Shown here one piece after another: positions 11,060 to 22,619 of a stretch of 64,000 nt of DNA (the first letter of the stretch is position 1; the number at the start of each line of letters is the position of its first letter). A program made the translations under genes and the position numbers. Source of the stretch: Notamacropus eugenii (Eukaryota > Chordata > Mammalia > Diprotodontia > Macropodidae); the NCBI RefSeq assembly GCF_028372415.1, contig NC_092872.1, forward strand, positions 389,940,853 to 390,004,852. The letters run 5' to 3'. The notes below the pieces were generated by a model. The model had not been told where the DNA came from and did not search any database. It was given only the letters and a program-made list of their open reading frames with translations.

Positions 11060-11680
11060 TTCACAGATGAGTGAAGTGAGAAGTCAAGTTATCTGAACAA
11101 TTCAACAAACATGCATTAAAGGCAAGATATTATGCGAGATACCAAGCTTCCCCTGTCCCCAAAAGACAGTCTCTAACCTGAAAGAACATAATCAGTTGTG
11201 AGTGGGGGATTCAACACATACACATGTCTATATACTAACCCTGGGATCTGTAGATTTTCCCAGCTGAGCATCTGGGACCTGAGAGTTGGGAGAGGGAGAG
11301 GACCTGTATGCAGCTCATCAGTAGCTAAGGGTGATGGTTAAGGTCAGAGGGAGAGGGATATAGGGACAAATAAAAGGGACTTGCCTGGGCTGGCTGCCAG
11401 TTCTACTGACTGTTGTTGGCTTTGTCCAGATGAGGTCAGAGGGTCCCTCCAGAGACTAGACAAATCACCTATCCTTCCAGCTCTTATGGCATAAATGAGC
11501 TGAGATTCTGTCTCCAGAGTTTTTGCATTTTCACTTAATGGGCAGTTCTAGGGGCAGTTTGAGTCAAGCATCCTGAGGGAATTGTAATTTCATTCCCTTG
11601 CTGAAGGGAGCACCCTGACTGTATATGTCATAGAACCCTCAGGATCACGTATGTCTGGAGAACTTTCAATGGCAAATATA
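11060..11680. other. Intergenic, L2-like remnant then unassigned
   Basis: 11100-11180 looks like a reversed, decayed L2 terminus (caacaaacatgcattaaagg ... agacagtctctaacctgaaa). The rest is unassigned. Confidence 0.35.
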
Positions 11681-11686
11681 TAATTA

Positions 11687-11925
11687 TTGCTCAATTGTTT
11701 CAATTGTGTCCTACATTTGTGACCCCATTTGGGGTTTTCTTGGCAAAGATACTGGAGTGGTTTGCTATTTTTTTTCCAGCTCATTTTACGGATGAGGAAT
11801 TGAGGCAAATAGGGTCAAGTGACTTGCCCAGGGTCACATATCTAATAAGAGTTTGAGGTTGGATTTGAAGACAAGTCTTCTTCACTCCAGACCTGGCACT
11901 CCATTTATAGCATACCCAGATGTCC
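11687..11925 (-). mobile_element. MAR-type marsupial SINE, near full length
   Basis: The plus strand reads ccccatttggggttttcttg, gcaaagatactggagtggtt, then gtgacttgcccagggtcaca and the reversed tRNA-like head. Sense is on the minus strand. Confidence 0.8.
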
Positions 11926-11929
11926 TAAG

Positions 11930-12600
11930 TATACAACTACTGTTGATATTTTTGTATGCTTTATTATACTTTGTGTTCTAATAATTATATAATATTTATT
12001 GATTGATTCTCAGCTAAGAGAAAAGTTACTGCCTCTAGCGTTCTTACATGTGTATCTATTTACAAGAAAACCCAGCATCATTGCATCAAGGTCATGTGAT
12101 TAGCACCTATTGAAATATGCCAAGTTGAAAGGAGGCAGGGGCTCAGAGCTAATTTTGATTGGGAAGATCCACAAATCCATACACCCAAGGCAATCATTTC
12201 AGAGAGAGAGAGAGAGAAACTGCAAAGCTTAGGAATAGATTCTTAGATCACCATAAAGAGCATAGAACTGACTCAGCAATGTTGCTCTAAGGACTCAAGC
12301 ACAGACCTTCAGGGTGAGCATAGCACTTCTCCAGTGAGGTGTTATTAGCATGATCTGCTGACTAAAGATGTGTAGAATACAAGGTTGCCAGCGTTGGGAG
12401 TAAAGGAGAGGTGTAGGGAATATGAACCAGGAAAATCTAGGGAGAAAAGGAAGCTTTCAGCTGGTAGGGGAAGGGATGAGGGTTGATCAGTAAATGACTC
12501 AAAACCATGCCTCTACTTGTTATCTCTTACTGGAATATCCCTCAACCCTTGGAACCAGAAGGGTGGGATTGGTAACCAGATTGTAAGCAGTGGAGGAAAT
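11930..12600. other. Intergenic, unassigned
   Basis: No gene or repeat family is recognised apart from a short (GA)n at 12201-12217. Confidence 0.3.
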
Positions 12601-13720
12601 AAGTGAAGGCATTTAGTGTTCAATGTTGACTAAAGGAGATTGGCAGTGAAAGACAGAAGAGATATAGGATAATAGCTTGAGGGGATGGCAAAGTCAAGTG
12701 AAGGTGTTTTAAAGACAGGAGAGACCCAAGTATGTTTATAGGTAGATCTGTGGAGATTTGTAGAGATGAAGGACAGGGAGAGGGGGGAGTGTGATTGATG
12801 AGTTAAATTGAAAAGATGAGAAAGATACTGGTTGGTGTCATAGAATGCAGAACTAGTTAGTAGCAGAGGTAGAATCAGAGAGAACCCAGGACTTCTCATT
12901 CGAAGGGTTCTCAGCATTTATTCATCTGTCTGAAAGGAACTATTTCTGAAAAAGACAAAAAACATTTATTAAGCATTTCCCTACACAAAATCCTGTGCTG
13001 TGCAATGAGGAGAATAAAAATTTAGAAAACGAACATCCTTTGCCCTCTAACAGCTAGTGGTTGGGGATGGGTGATGAGAGATAAAACACAAACAAAGGTA
13101 CACAATATGACATGAGAAGCACCTGAGAGTTACACACCAAGCTCTCCATGATACCCTAGGTCACAGGGGTGGGGAACCTGTAGCCTTCTGTTCCTTAGGT
13201 GAGGTTTGGATTCAGTCAAAAGGCCACACTTGACGATCTAGAGGGTCACATGTGACCTCGAGGCTGCAGTTTCCACATCCCTACCTAGGAGAAAGGTTGT
13301 TATCAAATGGGAGAATCAGGGAAGTCTTCAGGGAGGAGGCATTATTTAAGTTGCACTTTAAAGGATGGGTGAGATTTCAATAGGGAGGGGAGGGTATTCC
13401 AGGCATAGGGAAAAATTTGAATAAAGGATATGGACATGGGAAAGTATAGATTATATTTAGGGGACTGAGAAAATAAGTCTAATATTTCTGGAGTAGAATG
13501 TATATGACAGTTTAATATAATTATATTAATATAAGTTTAAAGAGAGAGAAATATAAGTTTAAGGCTTGAAGGGTAGGGAGGCATCAGACTGTGGAGGGCC
13601 TTGCATACCAGGCAAAGCACTTTAAAAACTGTATTTGACGGGAAATAGGGAACCACCAAAGTTTTTTTGAGTATAGGAGTAACATGACCAAATCTCTGAA
13701 TACAGAAGGTTAGAGACAGA
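12600..13720 (-). mobile_element. L2/CR1-clade LINE, decayed 3' part, with a DNA-transposon insertion
   Basis: 12955-13025 is the reversed L2 terminus (aacatttattaagcatttcc). 13320-13705 carries the reversed L2 body (gggtattccaggcataggga, gtggagggccttgcatacca, tgagtataggagtaacatga). The relationship of 12600-12920 is less clear. A hAT-like element at 13164-13283 interrupts it. Confidence 0.6.
13164..13283. mobile_element. Short hAT-like DNA transposon (MITE)
   Basis: It begins with caggggtggggaacctg and ends with a degraded inverted copy (cagtttccacatccct). It encodes nothing. Flanks share cctagg, a possible decayed 8-bp target duplication. A related half copy lies at 25483-25597. Confidence 0.6.
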
Positions 13721-13965
13721 GTGGTGGAGTACTGGACCTGGGGTCAGGAAAACTTGGATCTAACCCTAGCCTCTGGCACTTAACCTGCTATATGATCCTT
13801 GTTTAGTCACTTAATGGATCTGAGTCTTCATTTCCTCTTCATTTCCTGTAAAATGGGTATAAGTATAATATCTACTTAATAGGGTTAGTGTGAAGTCTAA
13901 ATGAGATAATGTCTGCAAACTGCCTTGGAACCTTTGTTTATGTGAGCATCAATGATTGTTAGTCT
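13720..13965 (+). repeat. MIR/THER1-like SINE
   Basis: Full order from the tRNA-like head (tggagtactggacctggggt) through tcctgtaaaatgggtataag to ctaaatgagataatgtctgc and the tail. Confidence 0.7.
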
Positions 13966-14279
13966 GTATTATGAAGGATAGATTAGAGGGTGAGAGAATG
14001 GTGTGTGTGTGTGTGTCTCCAAATTCTTGTAAGGAGTTACAGTCTAGGAGTGTGGTAATAGTAACTTGTTGTAAGGTAATGGCACTGGGAATAGAGAAGA
14101 GACAGACAGGAAAGATAATACAAGATGCAATTGATAGTGCTGAGCAAATGACTAAGTGTGAGAGGTTAACCACACAGAAGAACTTATCACAGACACAAGT
14201 AGGATCAGATTTGGAGGAAAAGGTAGAGGGTCCGGTTTCAAAAATTCTAAATTAAGTATTTTTTTATGTTTCTAGTAAC

Positions 14280-14880
14280 CAGAGTATTACTAAAAAAGTC
14301 TTCTGATAGTTTCCCACTTCTACTTATTTCCTCCTTTTCATATTGCCATCAGAATAATCCTCCTCTGGGGTTCTGGTCATGTTGAGCAATCCTCCATTAA
14401 AAAAGCTTCCATGACTCCTTAATGTGTCCCGAGTAACTCAAACTCTTCTGCCTGGCATTCAAGGTCTTCTATATTACTATACCACTTTAACTTTTCAGCC
14501 TGTTTCCTGAATCACTTTCTTCCAGGCCCGCTGCATTTCAGCCAAACTATTCTGCCTTCTGGATGTGCAATACGCTCTCAAATGCCTCCTCCGATATGCA
14601 GCCTTACCACTGTCTTCCCCAACCAATTTCCCACCTTCTTAATGCACTTATATAAAATTGTATAGTATGCTTAGCTGTGTCTATATCTTATCCTTCTTAA
14701 AAAATTGAGTAGCCTGAAGAGGAAGACCTGGGTTTAAGTGGGGTGGTGGCCTTCATGCCCTGGTGTGAGGGGTAGAAATTGCTTGCAGTCTATGATCCTG
14801 TGATTAGTTTTGTATACCCTCCCCCTAATGTTTAGAACTGAGATTTGTACCCAGTGGGTATTTAATAAATATTTGTTTTA
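14280..14880 (+). mobile_element. L2 LINE 3' region
   Basis: The L2 order cattcaaggtcttctatatt, ccgctgcatttcagccaaac and the terminus ggtatttaataaatatttgt is seen. About 14700-14790 is unlike the rest and may be an insertion. Confidence 0.6.
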
Positions 14881-15450
14881 TTTTTTTAAATGGAGTTACT
14901 TTTGGAAAGAAAAAAAAAACTTGCTACGGATTGTGGGAAGGGGGGGGGGGTGACACAATCATGTCTGAAAGCCACTAAAGGGATAAATGTTTACAAGTAT
15001 TTCTGCTGAAATACACATGTTGCTTTAAAAGGAGGACTGGGCAGCTGCAACATCTCTGTGGTACACTGATGCGGCCACTGGGAAATTTTCTGGCCTCTGT
15101 CTCCTCATTTGTTGATGACCTCCAAGGTGACTTTCAGCTTTAGGTCTTATGCACTTATGACACTGACCTGTTATCCTTTGACTCTGCCACAGGGTTAAAT
15201 CACCCCTGTGGTCCTGGTGTAGGGGCCCAGGGTCTCTTCTTGGTCCAAAATATGCTTGGGCAAAACTTGGGCAAAACACTTTCAGATATAAGAGCTAATT
15301 TCACTGTAGCCATTCATTCCTTTCCTTAGTATTCCTTAATATATATCTATGTATATTACATATAGATATACACACACACACATTTATACACACACACACA
15401 CATTTATATATATATATATAAAATATTCAGTCCTCTTGAAAGTCATTATG
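14881..15450. other. Intergenic with simple repeats
   Basis: Contains a run of 12 G at 14940-14951 and a compound (CA)n/(TA)n tract at 15369-15420. The ORF at 15025-15279 (minus) has no recognisable protein. Confidence 0.5.
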
Positions 15451-15615
15451 GTATGCTGGAAAAGAGGCTGGATTTGCAGTCAGAAGGCCTGAATTCAAAT
15501 TTTCACTTTACTACTTATTATGTGACTTTGTCTAACTCATTCAATCTCAATCTTATCAACTGAAAAATGAAGAGGATCAATTAAATGGCCTCTCAGGTCC
15601 CTCCCAGCTTTACAC
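15450..15615 (+). repeat. MIR-like SINE
   Basis: ggtatgctggaaaagaggct, ctgaattcaaattttcactt and a degraded acttattatgtgactttg core. Confidence 0.6.
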
Positions 15616-15739
15616 CTATGATGTTTGGAGGGATGACATATTTAGCCCTTAACACCTCAGTATGAATAATTTGATGAGAGCCTTTCTCTCCTGGGGGTGG
15701 GGAATTGGTGTTGGAAGGTATGTGTGCCTTATCTAACAT

Positions 15740-15860
15740 GGTTGTTATTGTTCAGTTGCGTCTGACTGTTTGTGACCTCATGAACCATAGCATGCCAATA
15801 CTGTCCGTGGAGTTTTCTTGGCAAAGATATACAAGGTAGATGCTTAATAAATATGTTGGC
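15740..15860 (-). repeat. MAR-type SINE tail fragment
   Basis: ttgttcagttgcgtctgact and gttttcttggcaaagatata, the reversed MAR tail. The tRNA-like head is missing. Confidence 0.6.
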
Positions 15861-16014
15861 ATTTGTTGTTGAGTTAAACACCTGAGTATATCGTTCTAAA
15901 AAGTGTTAAAAAGGACTGAGGATTCCTTAAACCCTTTTTGCTACTGGAAAACCTCTGATAGTTTTGGGGAGCATTGATGTGTATGTTTATTTTTGTGGGG
16001 GATGCTTGCCTGTG

Positions 16015-16200
16015 ATTTCATCTGAGTGAGAACACCCTCTACCAATGAAGATTAATCACTCACTGGTCTTAGATGGGGACAGTGAGTGGTAGGTGACTTT
16101 CTTGTGGTCACACAGCTAGTATCTGTAAGAGGTGAACCTGGGCATTGTTAACTCTTAAGGTCAGCCTTCTAGCCACTACACCAGCCCGTCTCTCTGTGCA
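16015..16200 (-). repeat. tRNA-derived SINE of the hairpin-tailed family
   Basis: Reversed order: ccctctaccaatgaagatta (tail), gtgactttcttgtggtcaca, cttctagccactacaccagc (head). It is the same family as the copies at 19720, 26050, 37100 and 39120. Confidence 0.5.
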
Positions 16201-17211
16201 TGTTGACTCTTTGAAAATCTCTGCTTATCTCCTTCTGAGGGGAGAGTACCTTTTCTCAGGAGAATCCTCTCAGAGATTTGGAAACTAAGGGGAGCAGGAA
16301 ATCTCCCCAGTTCCTTCAGACAACTTGTGAGTCAAGAGCTACGGGGTTGCTTTAGGGCTTGTGTGAGATCTATGGAGCAAAATGTCTAGCCTCTGGGAGG
16401 GAAATAGCCAGCTTTTAGCATCTTTTCAGCAGTTGGAAACCATAGCCTCCATGAGGTTCCAGATCTGTGACTGATCTTATCACAGTAGACTATTCTCAGT
16501 CAGCCCTTCCCGGTGACTTTTGACAATGGGATGATGATAATTTCCTGTCCTTTCCCCCACAATGAGCTTTACTGCCTCTGACACTTTCCTTCTCTTCATG
16601 AGATCTCAGTCAGACCTGAAGATCTCTAGCAGTCTGGATTTTTCCCTGGTCTTTGCTGCCTTCACCTACCAGGACTCACTGCCTTTAACTGTTTCTCTCA
16701 GGTCCATTTTCTGTTCTTCACACCAATGAAAAGCCTTCAGTGGTGCAGTTATCCCTTTCTAGATGCTAGGTGGCACCAGAATGCTTTGTAGAAAAAAAAA
16801 TTACTTTTCTCTGAATTTTCCTGACCATGGAGAGTCCTCTGTAGGTTTGGATATTGAATGTTGGTAAAATTCAGAGCATGGGGTATTTGCTTTCTCTGCC
16901 TCCCTCTTTATTGTCAGGGGTCCTCTGGCTGCCCATCGCGGTATGTTTGGCCCGCCCTCCCTGGCAGCCAGGACTCTTGATAGCCAAAGGTCTGCCTTCC
17001 ATTTCCCCAAGCTCCTTATCAGAATATAGCAGTTTGGTGCTATATGCCCTCAGGGCCTTGAACACTGCTAATCTGTGACAGTCTATTAGTCAGCAAATTT
17101 ATATTTTTTAGTAAAGGTTCACTGTCTCCAAGAATGATAGCAATGATGAGAATTTCAGGAATTGTAACAGGATAGTGAAGAGAAGGCTTTCTTCATACCC
17201 TAAAATCACAA
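16201..17211. other. Intergenic, unassigned
   Basis: No gene or repeat family is recognised. Two overlapping ORFs near 16801-17078 lie on opposite strands and resemble no protein I know. Confidence 0.3.
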
Positions 17212-17390
17212 TTCTTCCTTCCTTCCTTCCTTCCTCCCTCCCTTCCTTCCTTCCTTCCTTCCTTCCTTCCTTCCTTCCTTCCTTCCTTCCTTCCTTCCTT
17301 CCTTCCTTCCTTCCTTCCTTCCTTCCTTCCTTCCTCTCTTCTTCCCTTTCTTCCTCTCTCTCTTTCTCCTTTTCTTTTCTTTTCCTTCTT
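17212..17390. repeat. (TTCC)n microsatellite within a 179-nt pure polypyrimidine tract
   Basis: (TTCC)n runs from 17215 to 17334 with one interruption (ctccctccc at about 17234-17242). It continues as C/T-only sequence to 17390. Three overlapping repetitive ORFs here are artefacts. Confidence 0.97.
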
Positions 17391-17499
17391 GGGATCCCAC
17401 GAAGTACCTGGTAGGAAATGCCCAAGTCAGTGCCTGTTGATTGATAAATATTTATGGTTTACCTCTCCTCCCACTCTCTTGATCCAGTTAAACTGGACT

Positions 17500-17630
17500 T
17501 CTCTCAGAAGTTAATTCACTTGCCCATGTTCACATAGCCAATACATGTCAGAGATGGGACTTGAACCTGGGTCTTCCTGATTCTGAGACCAGTGTACTCA
17601 ATCAACTATGCCACGCTGCCTCACATATTT
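17500..17630 (-). repeat. tRNA-derived SINE fragment (reversed)
   Basis: ttcacatagccaatacatgt, gggacttgaacctgggtctt, then actatgccacgctgcctc. Confidence 0.6.
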
Positions 17631-18590
17631 TATTTATAGTTTACTTAATACTGAGCCAATACGAATCCCTAGTATAAATACAATCTAGTCATAGTACATA
17701 ATATTTTTATGTTTCTGTATTTATATAGTATTTAATTTAATATTTTTGCACAGATATCCTTCAGGCATGTCATTTTATTATTTTCTTTCTCTGCTTCACT
17801 TCTTTCTAGTTTATGTATTAAAACAATGCTGGTTTTATGGAAGGAATTTGGTAGGAGCCCTCTTTCTCTATTTTCATAAATAGTTTATGTGATATAGAGA
17901 TGATTTATTCCTTGAATGTTTAACATTAACTAATAGGTTTATCTGACCCATTCCCCCCCACCCCAAGTTCATTTAAGGTTTGTTGAAAAAAAAAAAGATT
18001 CTGAGATTGGGTTATGTAAATCCTCTTTCATGTTCTGTTAATGCGAATATTTTATATTTTTGTGACCATTCATTCAGCTGTTACTAGTTTTGCCGGCTTA
18101 TGTTGTAGGTCAGGACTGACTTGGACCAATCTGCTGCTTTAAGTTCCAAAATGGAAAAATAGATGAGACCTTCATAAACCATCTAACAGTTAACAAAGGG
18201 AGGTTTACTTAGTCTAATCAAGGAAAGGATATTTTTAGCAAGGATACAACTTTGGGCTCTGCTTCCCTGCAGCTGTTTTGACACATAGTAAGTATTATAT
18301 AAATGTTAGTTATTATTTTTTATAGAATATAGAATAATTCTGTTTTTATGATTATTCACTGTATATTTCTCTCCTGTATATATTCTTATAATTTTTTCTC
18401 CATATGGCCTTTTATACTGAGTCTTGCAGGGTAAGCTTTTCTTGGTAATGCCTTTACTTAATTTCTTTTTTTTTTTTTACTTAATTTCTTTTGAAATATT
18501 ATATTCCAAGAGTTTCTCTCAAGTCTTGGGTGATCCTGACTGTGATTCCTTCATACTTGAATTCTTTTTCTTTCTTTTTTTTTTTTTTTT
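17631..18590. other. AT-rich intergenic DNA, unassigned
   Basis: No gene. Poly-T runs at about 18467-18478 and 18574-18590 may be reversed retroelement tails. Confidence 0.3.
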
Positions 18591-18599
18591 TACTTCTTA

Positions 18600-18760
18600 T
18601 AGCACTACTTGTGAAACCCTAGGTAATGCCTCAATCTCTCAGGGATTGAATCAACTCTCTAACCCTATAAGTTGCAGGCTCTGAACAGCATTGATAGAGG
18701 GAGTTTCCTCATCTGAAACTTCCCTACGCCCATTGAGACCTAGTTTTTACCTCTCTTGTC
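18600..18760 (+). repeat. Hairpin-tailed tRNA SINE, 3' half
   Basis: cctataagttgcaggctctg, attgatagagggagtttcct and catctgaaacttccctacgc match the tail of the family seen at 26050 and 39120. Confidence 0.5.
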
Positions 18761-19720
18761 TTATATGCTGAAGTAGATGATCAACTTCTGAAAGAAGGTC
18801 TTCTATTTCTCCTGTTCCTCTTGTAGCACCATGTTTGGACCATGCACGTTGTGAATACATGAGTGAATAACTTAATCAAAGAAATAGGGCTCAGAGAGAA
18901 GGAAGAAAGTATTGATGAAAGAACAAGTTGACAGAAGTTTTCCACTGATGGCTGCCTATGGAAAGCCATTTATTTTTTTCCTCTAAGTGAAATGATACAT
19001 CTCTAGTCAGTCAAAACCAGATAGAGTATAAAATACATTAAATACAACCATTAATATGAATTATCAGATACAAAAGGAAAAAATAACCCCATATAGTCTT
19101 TCCCCTGAGTAAGAGGGCAAGTTGGATAATCACATTTGGTTTTATTTATTTATTGGGGGAGGGGGGTGAGACAGAGACTTTGACAAGGTTTTCATCAAAT
19201 GCTCTGCCCTCAGCATGGTGTTTGGTGCAACTTGGCATTTAGGCAAGAGGCTCTGGTTGTCTGTTCCCTACACCTCTGAAATAGTATGCCAGCCTCTGAC
19301 CTTGTGGATTTCTGACACGTAGAGATCTATAGACATGCAGGAAGTAGAAAGTGAGGCATTGATGACCTCTGCATTTCATCCTTTTCCTTTTTATCATAAA
19401 AGCGTGCATTGTTATTGTTTTCCTTGGCATCAAAGAAAACATCAAGAATTAACTAGGTGTCCAGTGCTGGTGACACTGGATTGTAGATGAGAGAGGTAGA
19501 GATACTCTGATAAACTAGTTCCAGGCACAGCGACCAGGTCAGAAAGACTTGAATAGTGCCTCAAGTTTTAGAACTGAGTAATAAAAAAAGCTGGGGCAGT
19601 CAACTGCACCCTCCCAAATGGCAGCTGGGACATGTTCTAGATTCCAAAGGGAGGGCTTTTTCATGGTGCATGATGAGTTGGGGATTGCAGATACTGCAAG
19701 GGTCTAGGGATTTCTATATC
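18761..19720. other. Intergenic, unassigned
   Basis: No gene, RNA gene or clear repeat was recognised, apart from a TTTATT run at 19143-19156. Confidence 0.3.
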
Positions 19721-19965
19721 CTAAAAGGATAGGAAGCTAGCCTCAGAGTCAAGGAGACCTGGGTTCAAGTCTCACTTATGACGCATGCTAACTGTGTGAC
19801 CCTAAACAAGTCACAACCACTCAGTGGCTTAGGCAACTCTTGAAGAATAAAGAGTGGATGAGTTGCTAATCTGCACTAGTAGAGGGAGATTCCTTGTTGG
19901 GAATTCCCTACACTAATGAAATCACCGATCTTCTCCTCTCCTCCCGCCTGTGGCCATAAAACCAT
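19720..19965 (+). mobile_element. Hairpin-tailed tRNA-derived SINE, near full length
   Basis: Head gaagctagcctcagagtcaa, box ggttcaagtctcacttatga, core gctaactgtgtgaccctaaa and a tail hairpin (agtagagggagattcc / aattccctacacta). Confidence 0.65.
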
Positions 19966-20495
19966 AAGAATTATCACACAGGTTTCTGGTCTTGACTGTC
20001 TGGTGCTTTGTCTCTGACAGACAGTCAGAGAAGTACAAAGCTGCCTTCCATATTAACCTTAAATGGTTGGGCACATCCTTGAAACATCTTTAGCTTATTT
20101 TAATTAATTTTTTTACAACTCTATCATTAACTTATTAACATATTAAAACACTTTGAATCCTTTTCATATTTTCAGCCCCTGACCCCTCCTAAGGGTAATG
20201 GACTTCCTGAGCTTTCTACTCACAGTGTAAAGCACGACTTCTTTTTCTTTGTCCCTACATGAACTCAAGTATCAATTTGATGTGATCAAGTTCGATGTTC
20301 CCAGTTTTGGGTGAACAAGGTTATCTGTAGTCCTAGCAGGTGGTTAATAAATACTTGTTGATTGATTGAAGGAGGGACTGAATCCTGCCACACCCTTCTT
20401 GTTAGTTTCTATGTTGTCCTATTTCTTCTTCTCGTCTTGGGTTTGGCTGCATGGTTCTTGTGGATATACTTTTTATCTTTCTCTCCCTATCACAT
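19966..20495. other. Intergenic downstream of ATP10B, unassigned
   Basis: 20325-20370 resembles an L2 terminus (ggttaataaatacttgttga). Otherwise nothing is recognised. Confidence 0.3.
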
Positions 20496-20596
20496 TCTGG
20501 TTACCCAAAAGACATCCTCCTTGTCTCTGTTTTATCCTTTTGCCTATATCTAATGCTGATAAATCCATTCAAATTGAACGGTGACTAATACTTAGT
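20496..20596 (+). repeat. 101-bp repeat, copy 1
   Basis: It shares ctggttacccaaaaga and tgaacggtgactaatact with the copy at 23890-23990, with equal length and no visible gap. The element family is unknown. Confidence 0.7.
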
Positions 20597-20809
20597 TCTC
20601 TCTCTCTCTCTATCTTTTCTTCCTCCTCCTCCAAAAATACATATCCACAGTAATGAATTCAAATCTGGCCTTCATGGGGAAGGGGAGTGAGGTGGAGCAG
20701 GAACAAGTTTTATCTTAAAGGCTAAATGGTATTAGTGGATATAGGAAGGTTTGGGCCTCTGGGTGGAAGGGCTCATTTTTAGAAGAAACTCAGACTCTCT
20801 TGCTCCAAC

Positions 20810-21360
20810 TCTGAGCCTGTGTCTTCTCAAATTTTATTTCTTCTCCTCACAAGAAGAGAAATGCTTGGGGGATGGTGATGGTCAGAGGTGTGGGCCAAAT
20901 TATGGATGAAAGAAGAGCTACATCCCCACAAGCTGTTCATTAGAGTGATTCAGCGTTTGCAGGCACATTACTGGAGCTGGATGCTTGAGGGTCATTTCTT
21001 AAAGAATTGTCCTAACTCACCACATATGGAAATACTTTTCCATCCTGAAAAAGAAACAAATAACTCCCTTTTGTAAGATGGCCTGCTTGATGGTTGCAGA
21101 AAACTCTCAGAGTGGCTGGCTAATCCCCAGTCTCATTCTCTAGCCTGCATACTATTATTATTATTATTATTTTTTAACTATAAGGAGAACCAGCTCTTTC
21201 TCCAGGGAGGTCATTATTCTGATAGGAAAAGGCATCAAGACTGCCCAGTCTTCTCTTACTTGCCCAGGAAGGGTTGTGACTTGCTTGAGGTCACAAGATA
21301 ACATGCTATTTGAACATGTTTGGAGTTTGTCCCTGCTTGTGCAGCTATGTACAAGACCCT
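20810..21360 (-). other. ATP10B: Probable ATP10B 3' UTR
   Basis: This region follows the TGA. The first canonical AATAAA on the minus strand lies at 20838-20833, about 525 nt after the stop, with T- and G-containing sequence beyond it. An (ATT)n tract at about 21149-21172 lies inside, and part of the proximal UTR (about 21240-21310) resembles a MIR fragment. The real 3' end could be further left, since human ATP10B may use a longer UTR. This boundary is only a candidate. Confidence 0.4.
20833..20838 (-). terminator. Candidate polyadenylation signal AATAAA
   Basis: Plus-strand tttatt reads AATAAA in the direction of ATP10B. It is the first perfect hexamer after the stop codon. Cleavage would be expected at about 20805-20823. 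Confidence 0.4.
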
Positions 21361-21850
21361 TCATATAGTCAAGGAACTCTGGGATCGACGGTGGCTTCCT
21401 TTGTTTGAGGCTCCTGAGCGGCCAGTCTGTGGACCCTTGAACATTCCAAAAGCTTTGGGTCTACCAGGTTCCAAGAGGTGTTCATCTGGGGACGGTCTTG
21501 CTGAACAGCTAGGTGAACTTTGGTTATACTCCATATGACCTGGGCAGGGTTGGGGGCTACTTCTGTCTCTATTAAGTACCCAGTCCCCAATATGTCTTTT
21601 CCTGGGAGAGGAGGAGTCTTTTGGGGAGTTGTCCCTTGATTCCTGTTCTGTGAAACGGGGGACCTGAAGGTGGCTCAGGTCGGCATTTCCAGGGGATGGA
21701 GCTGTTTGGTGTGTTGTAGACAGTCTCTCTCTTTGTCTCTTCCACTCTTGAATAGCCAGCTCCTTTCTCTCTTTGGGAAGTTTGTCCAGTTTCTCAGCTT
21801 TCAGGAGGGGTGAATTTCCACAGGTCCCTTGCAGAGCCAGCAGAAAATAC
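21361..21850 (-). CDS. ATP10B: ATP10B terminal coding exon (C-terminal cytosolic tail and stop)
   Basis: The acceptor ctcccactag is followed by G-TAT, completing Arg, then YFLLALQGTCGNSPLLKAEK and LDKLPKERKELAIQEWKRQR. A Ser/Pro/Arg-rich tail follows, ending SNKGSHRRSQSSLTI and TGA at 21363-21361 (segment residues 769-931). The YF..LQGTCG..L.KA.K.DKLP start and the SHRRSQSSLTI end match human ATP10B, while the middle of the tail is diverged. No ATG-initiated frame covers it; it was found by searching for the expected homology and reading codon by codon. The tail carries basic RKR and SHRRS patches and many Ser/Thr residues. The low conservation suggests disorder. Confidence 0.95.
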
Positions 21851-22090
21851 CTAGTGGGAGATGGAGAAATAATGAGGCCTCAACACATAAATATCTACAG
21901 TCACAGGTCTCAAAATGGGGATACCATCTTGGCATCCAGATCAGTTGAACCCTTGAATATATTTCATTGTTATTCTGGGAATGTTGACATTCAAAAAATT
22001 TATGTTTCAGTCCTAGGAGAGTCTGATGCCCAAACTCTGATGGCTCAAAAGACTGAGTGGGCTATGAAAGATTCCATAGTAGGTTAGGTT
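21851..22090. other. ATP10B last intron, acceptor-proximal part
   Basis: Unassigned intronic sequence next to the terminal exon. The 104-codon plus-strand ORF overlapping it is a shadow of the terminal exon and intron. Confidence 0.5.
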
Positions 22091-22094
22091 ATTT

Positions 22095-22600
22095 ATCCAA
22101 CAATATTTTTAAGTGTTTTCTTTGTGCAGAACACTGAAATAGGGGTTGGGGAGATAGAAAGTCTAGATAAGACAGTCCCAGCTTTCAAAGTGCTTACAAA
22201 GTATAGAGCTGACACAAACATATCTATAACTGATGATGCTATGATACAAATGAAGGGAAGAGGAGCAAAACAAAGTGCTATTTAAACTCCAAAAGGAATT
22301 ATTGCTATGGACAAGGAGGATCAGGAGAAGTTTGTGCCATGTCATTGGAACTTAAAGGATGGGGAGGAAATCAGCAGGAGAAGAGATAGAAGATGATATT
22401 ACTGGCATAGGAAATAGAATGTACAAAGGTAGAGGGAGCAGGATACATTGAGGGCTAGGGTGGCTGGGATAGAAGATGAGAGAGGTAGAAAGTAATTCAG
22501 TTTGAATATGGGAAGGGAAGACACATGAAGTTAGGTCGGGAAGGAGACAGAGGATCAGATGTAAGTCTGACTTATCTTTTGACATAGAGTATTGTAGAAA
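22095..22600 (-). mobile_element. L2 LINE remnant
   Basis: Reversed L2: tttaagtgttttctttgtgc (terminus), cccagctttcaaagtgctta and body-like ggatggggaggaaatcagca. Confidence 0.5.
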
Positions 22601-22619
22601 CTGCTCATTGATCATTTAC

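Noticed and set aside
15025..15279. 84-codon minus ORF with moderately GC-rich coding-like composition
   Set aside because: No similarity that I recognise, no splice context, and no second exon nearby.
17108..17425. Three overlapping ORFs rich in Glu-Gly-Arg-Lys or Ser-Phe-Leu-Pro repeats
   Set aside because: They are translations of the (TTCC)n tract and have no protein features.
1..20800. Possible miR-146a gene downstream of ATP10B, as in human synteny
   Set aside because: I looked for the mature miR-146a sequence and did not see it. In human it is tens of kb further from ATP10B, so it probably lies left of the window.
21369..21590. 73-codon minus ORF near the 3' end of ATP10B
   Set aside because: It is in a different frame from the terminal exon. 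The true frame, in phase with the upstream exons, ends with SHRRSQSSLTI and TGA at 21361.
21773..22087. 104-codon plus-strand ORF
   Set aside because: Lies antisense to the terminal ATP10B exon and adjoining intron; no recognisable protein and no conserved features.
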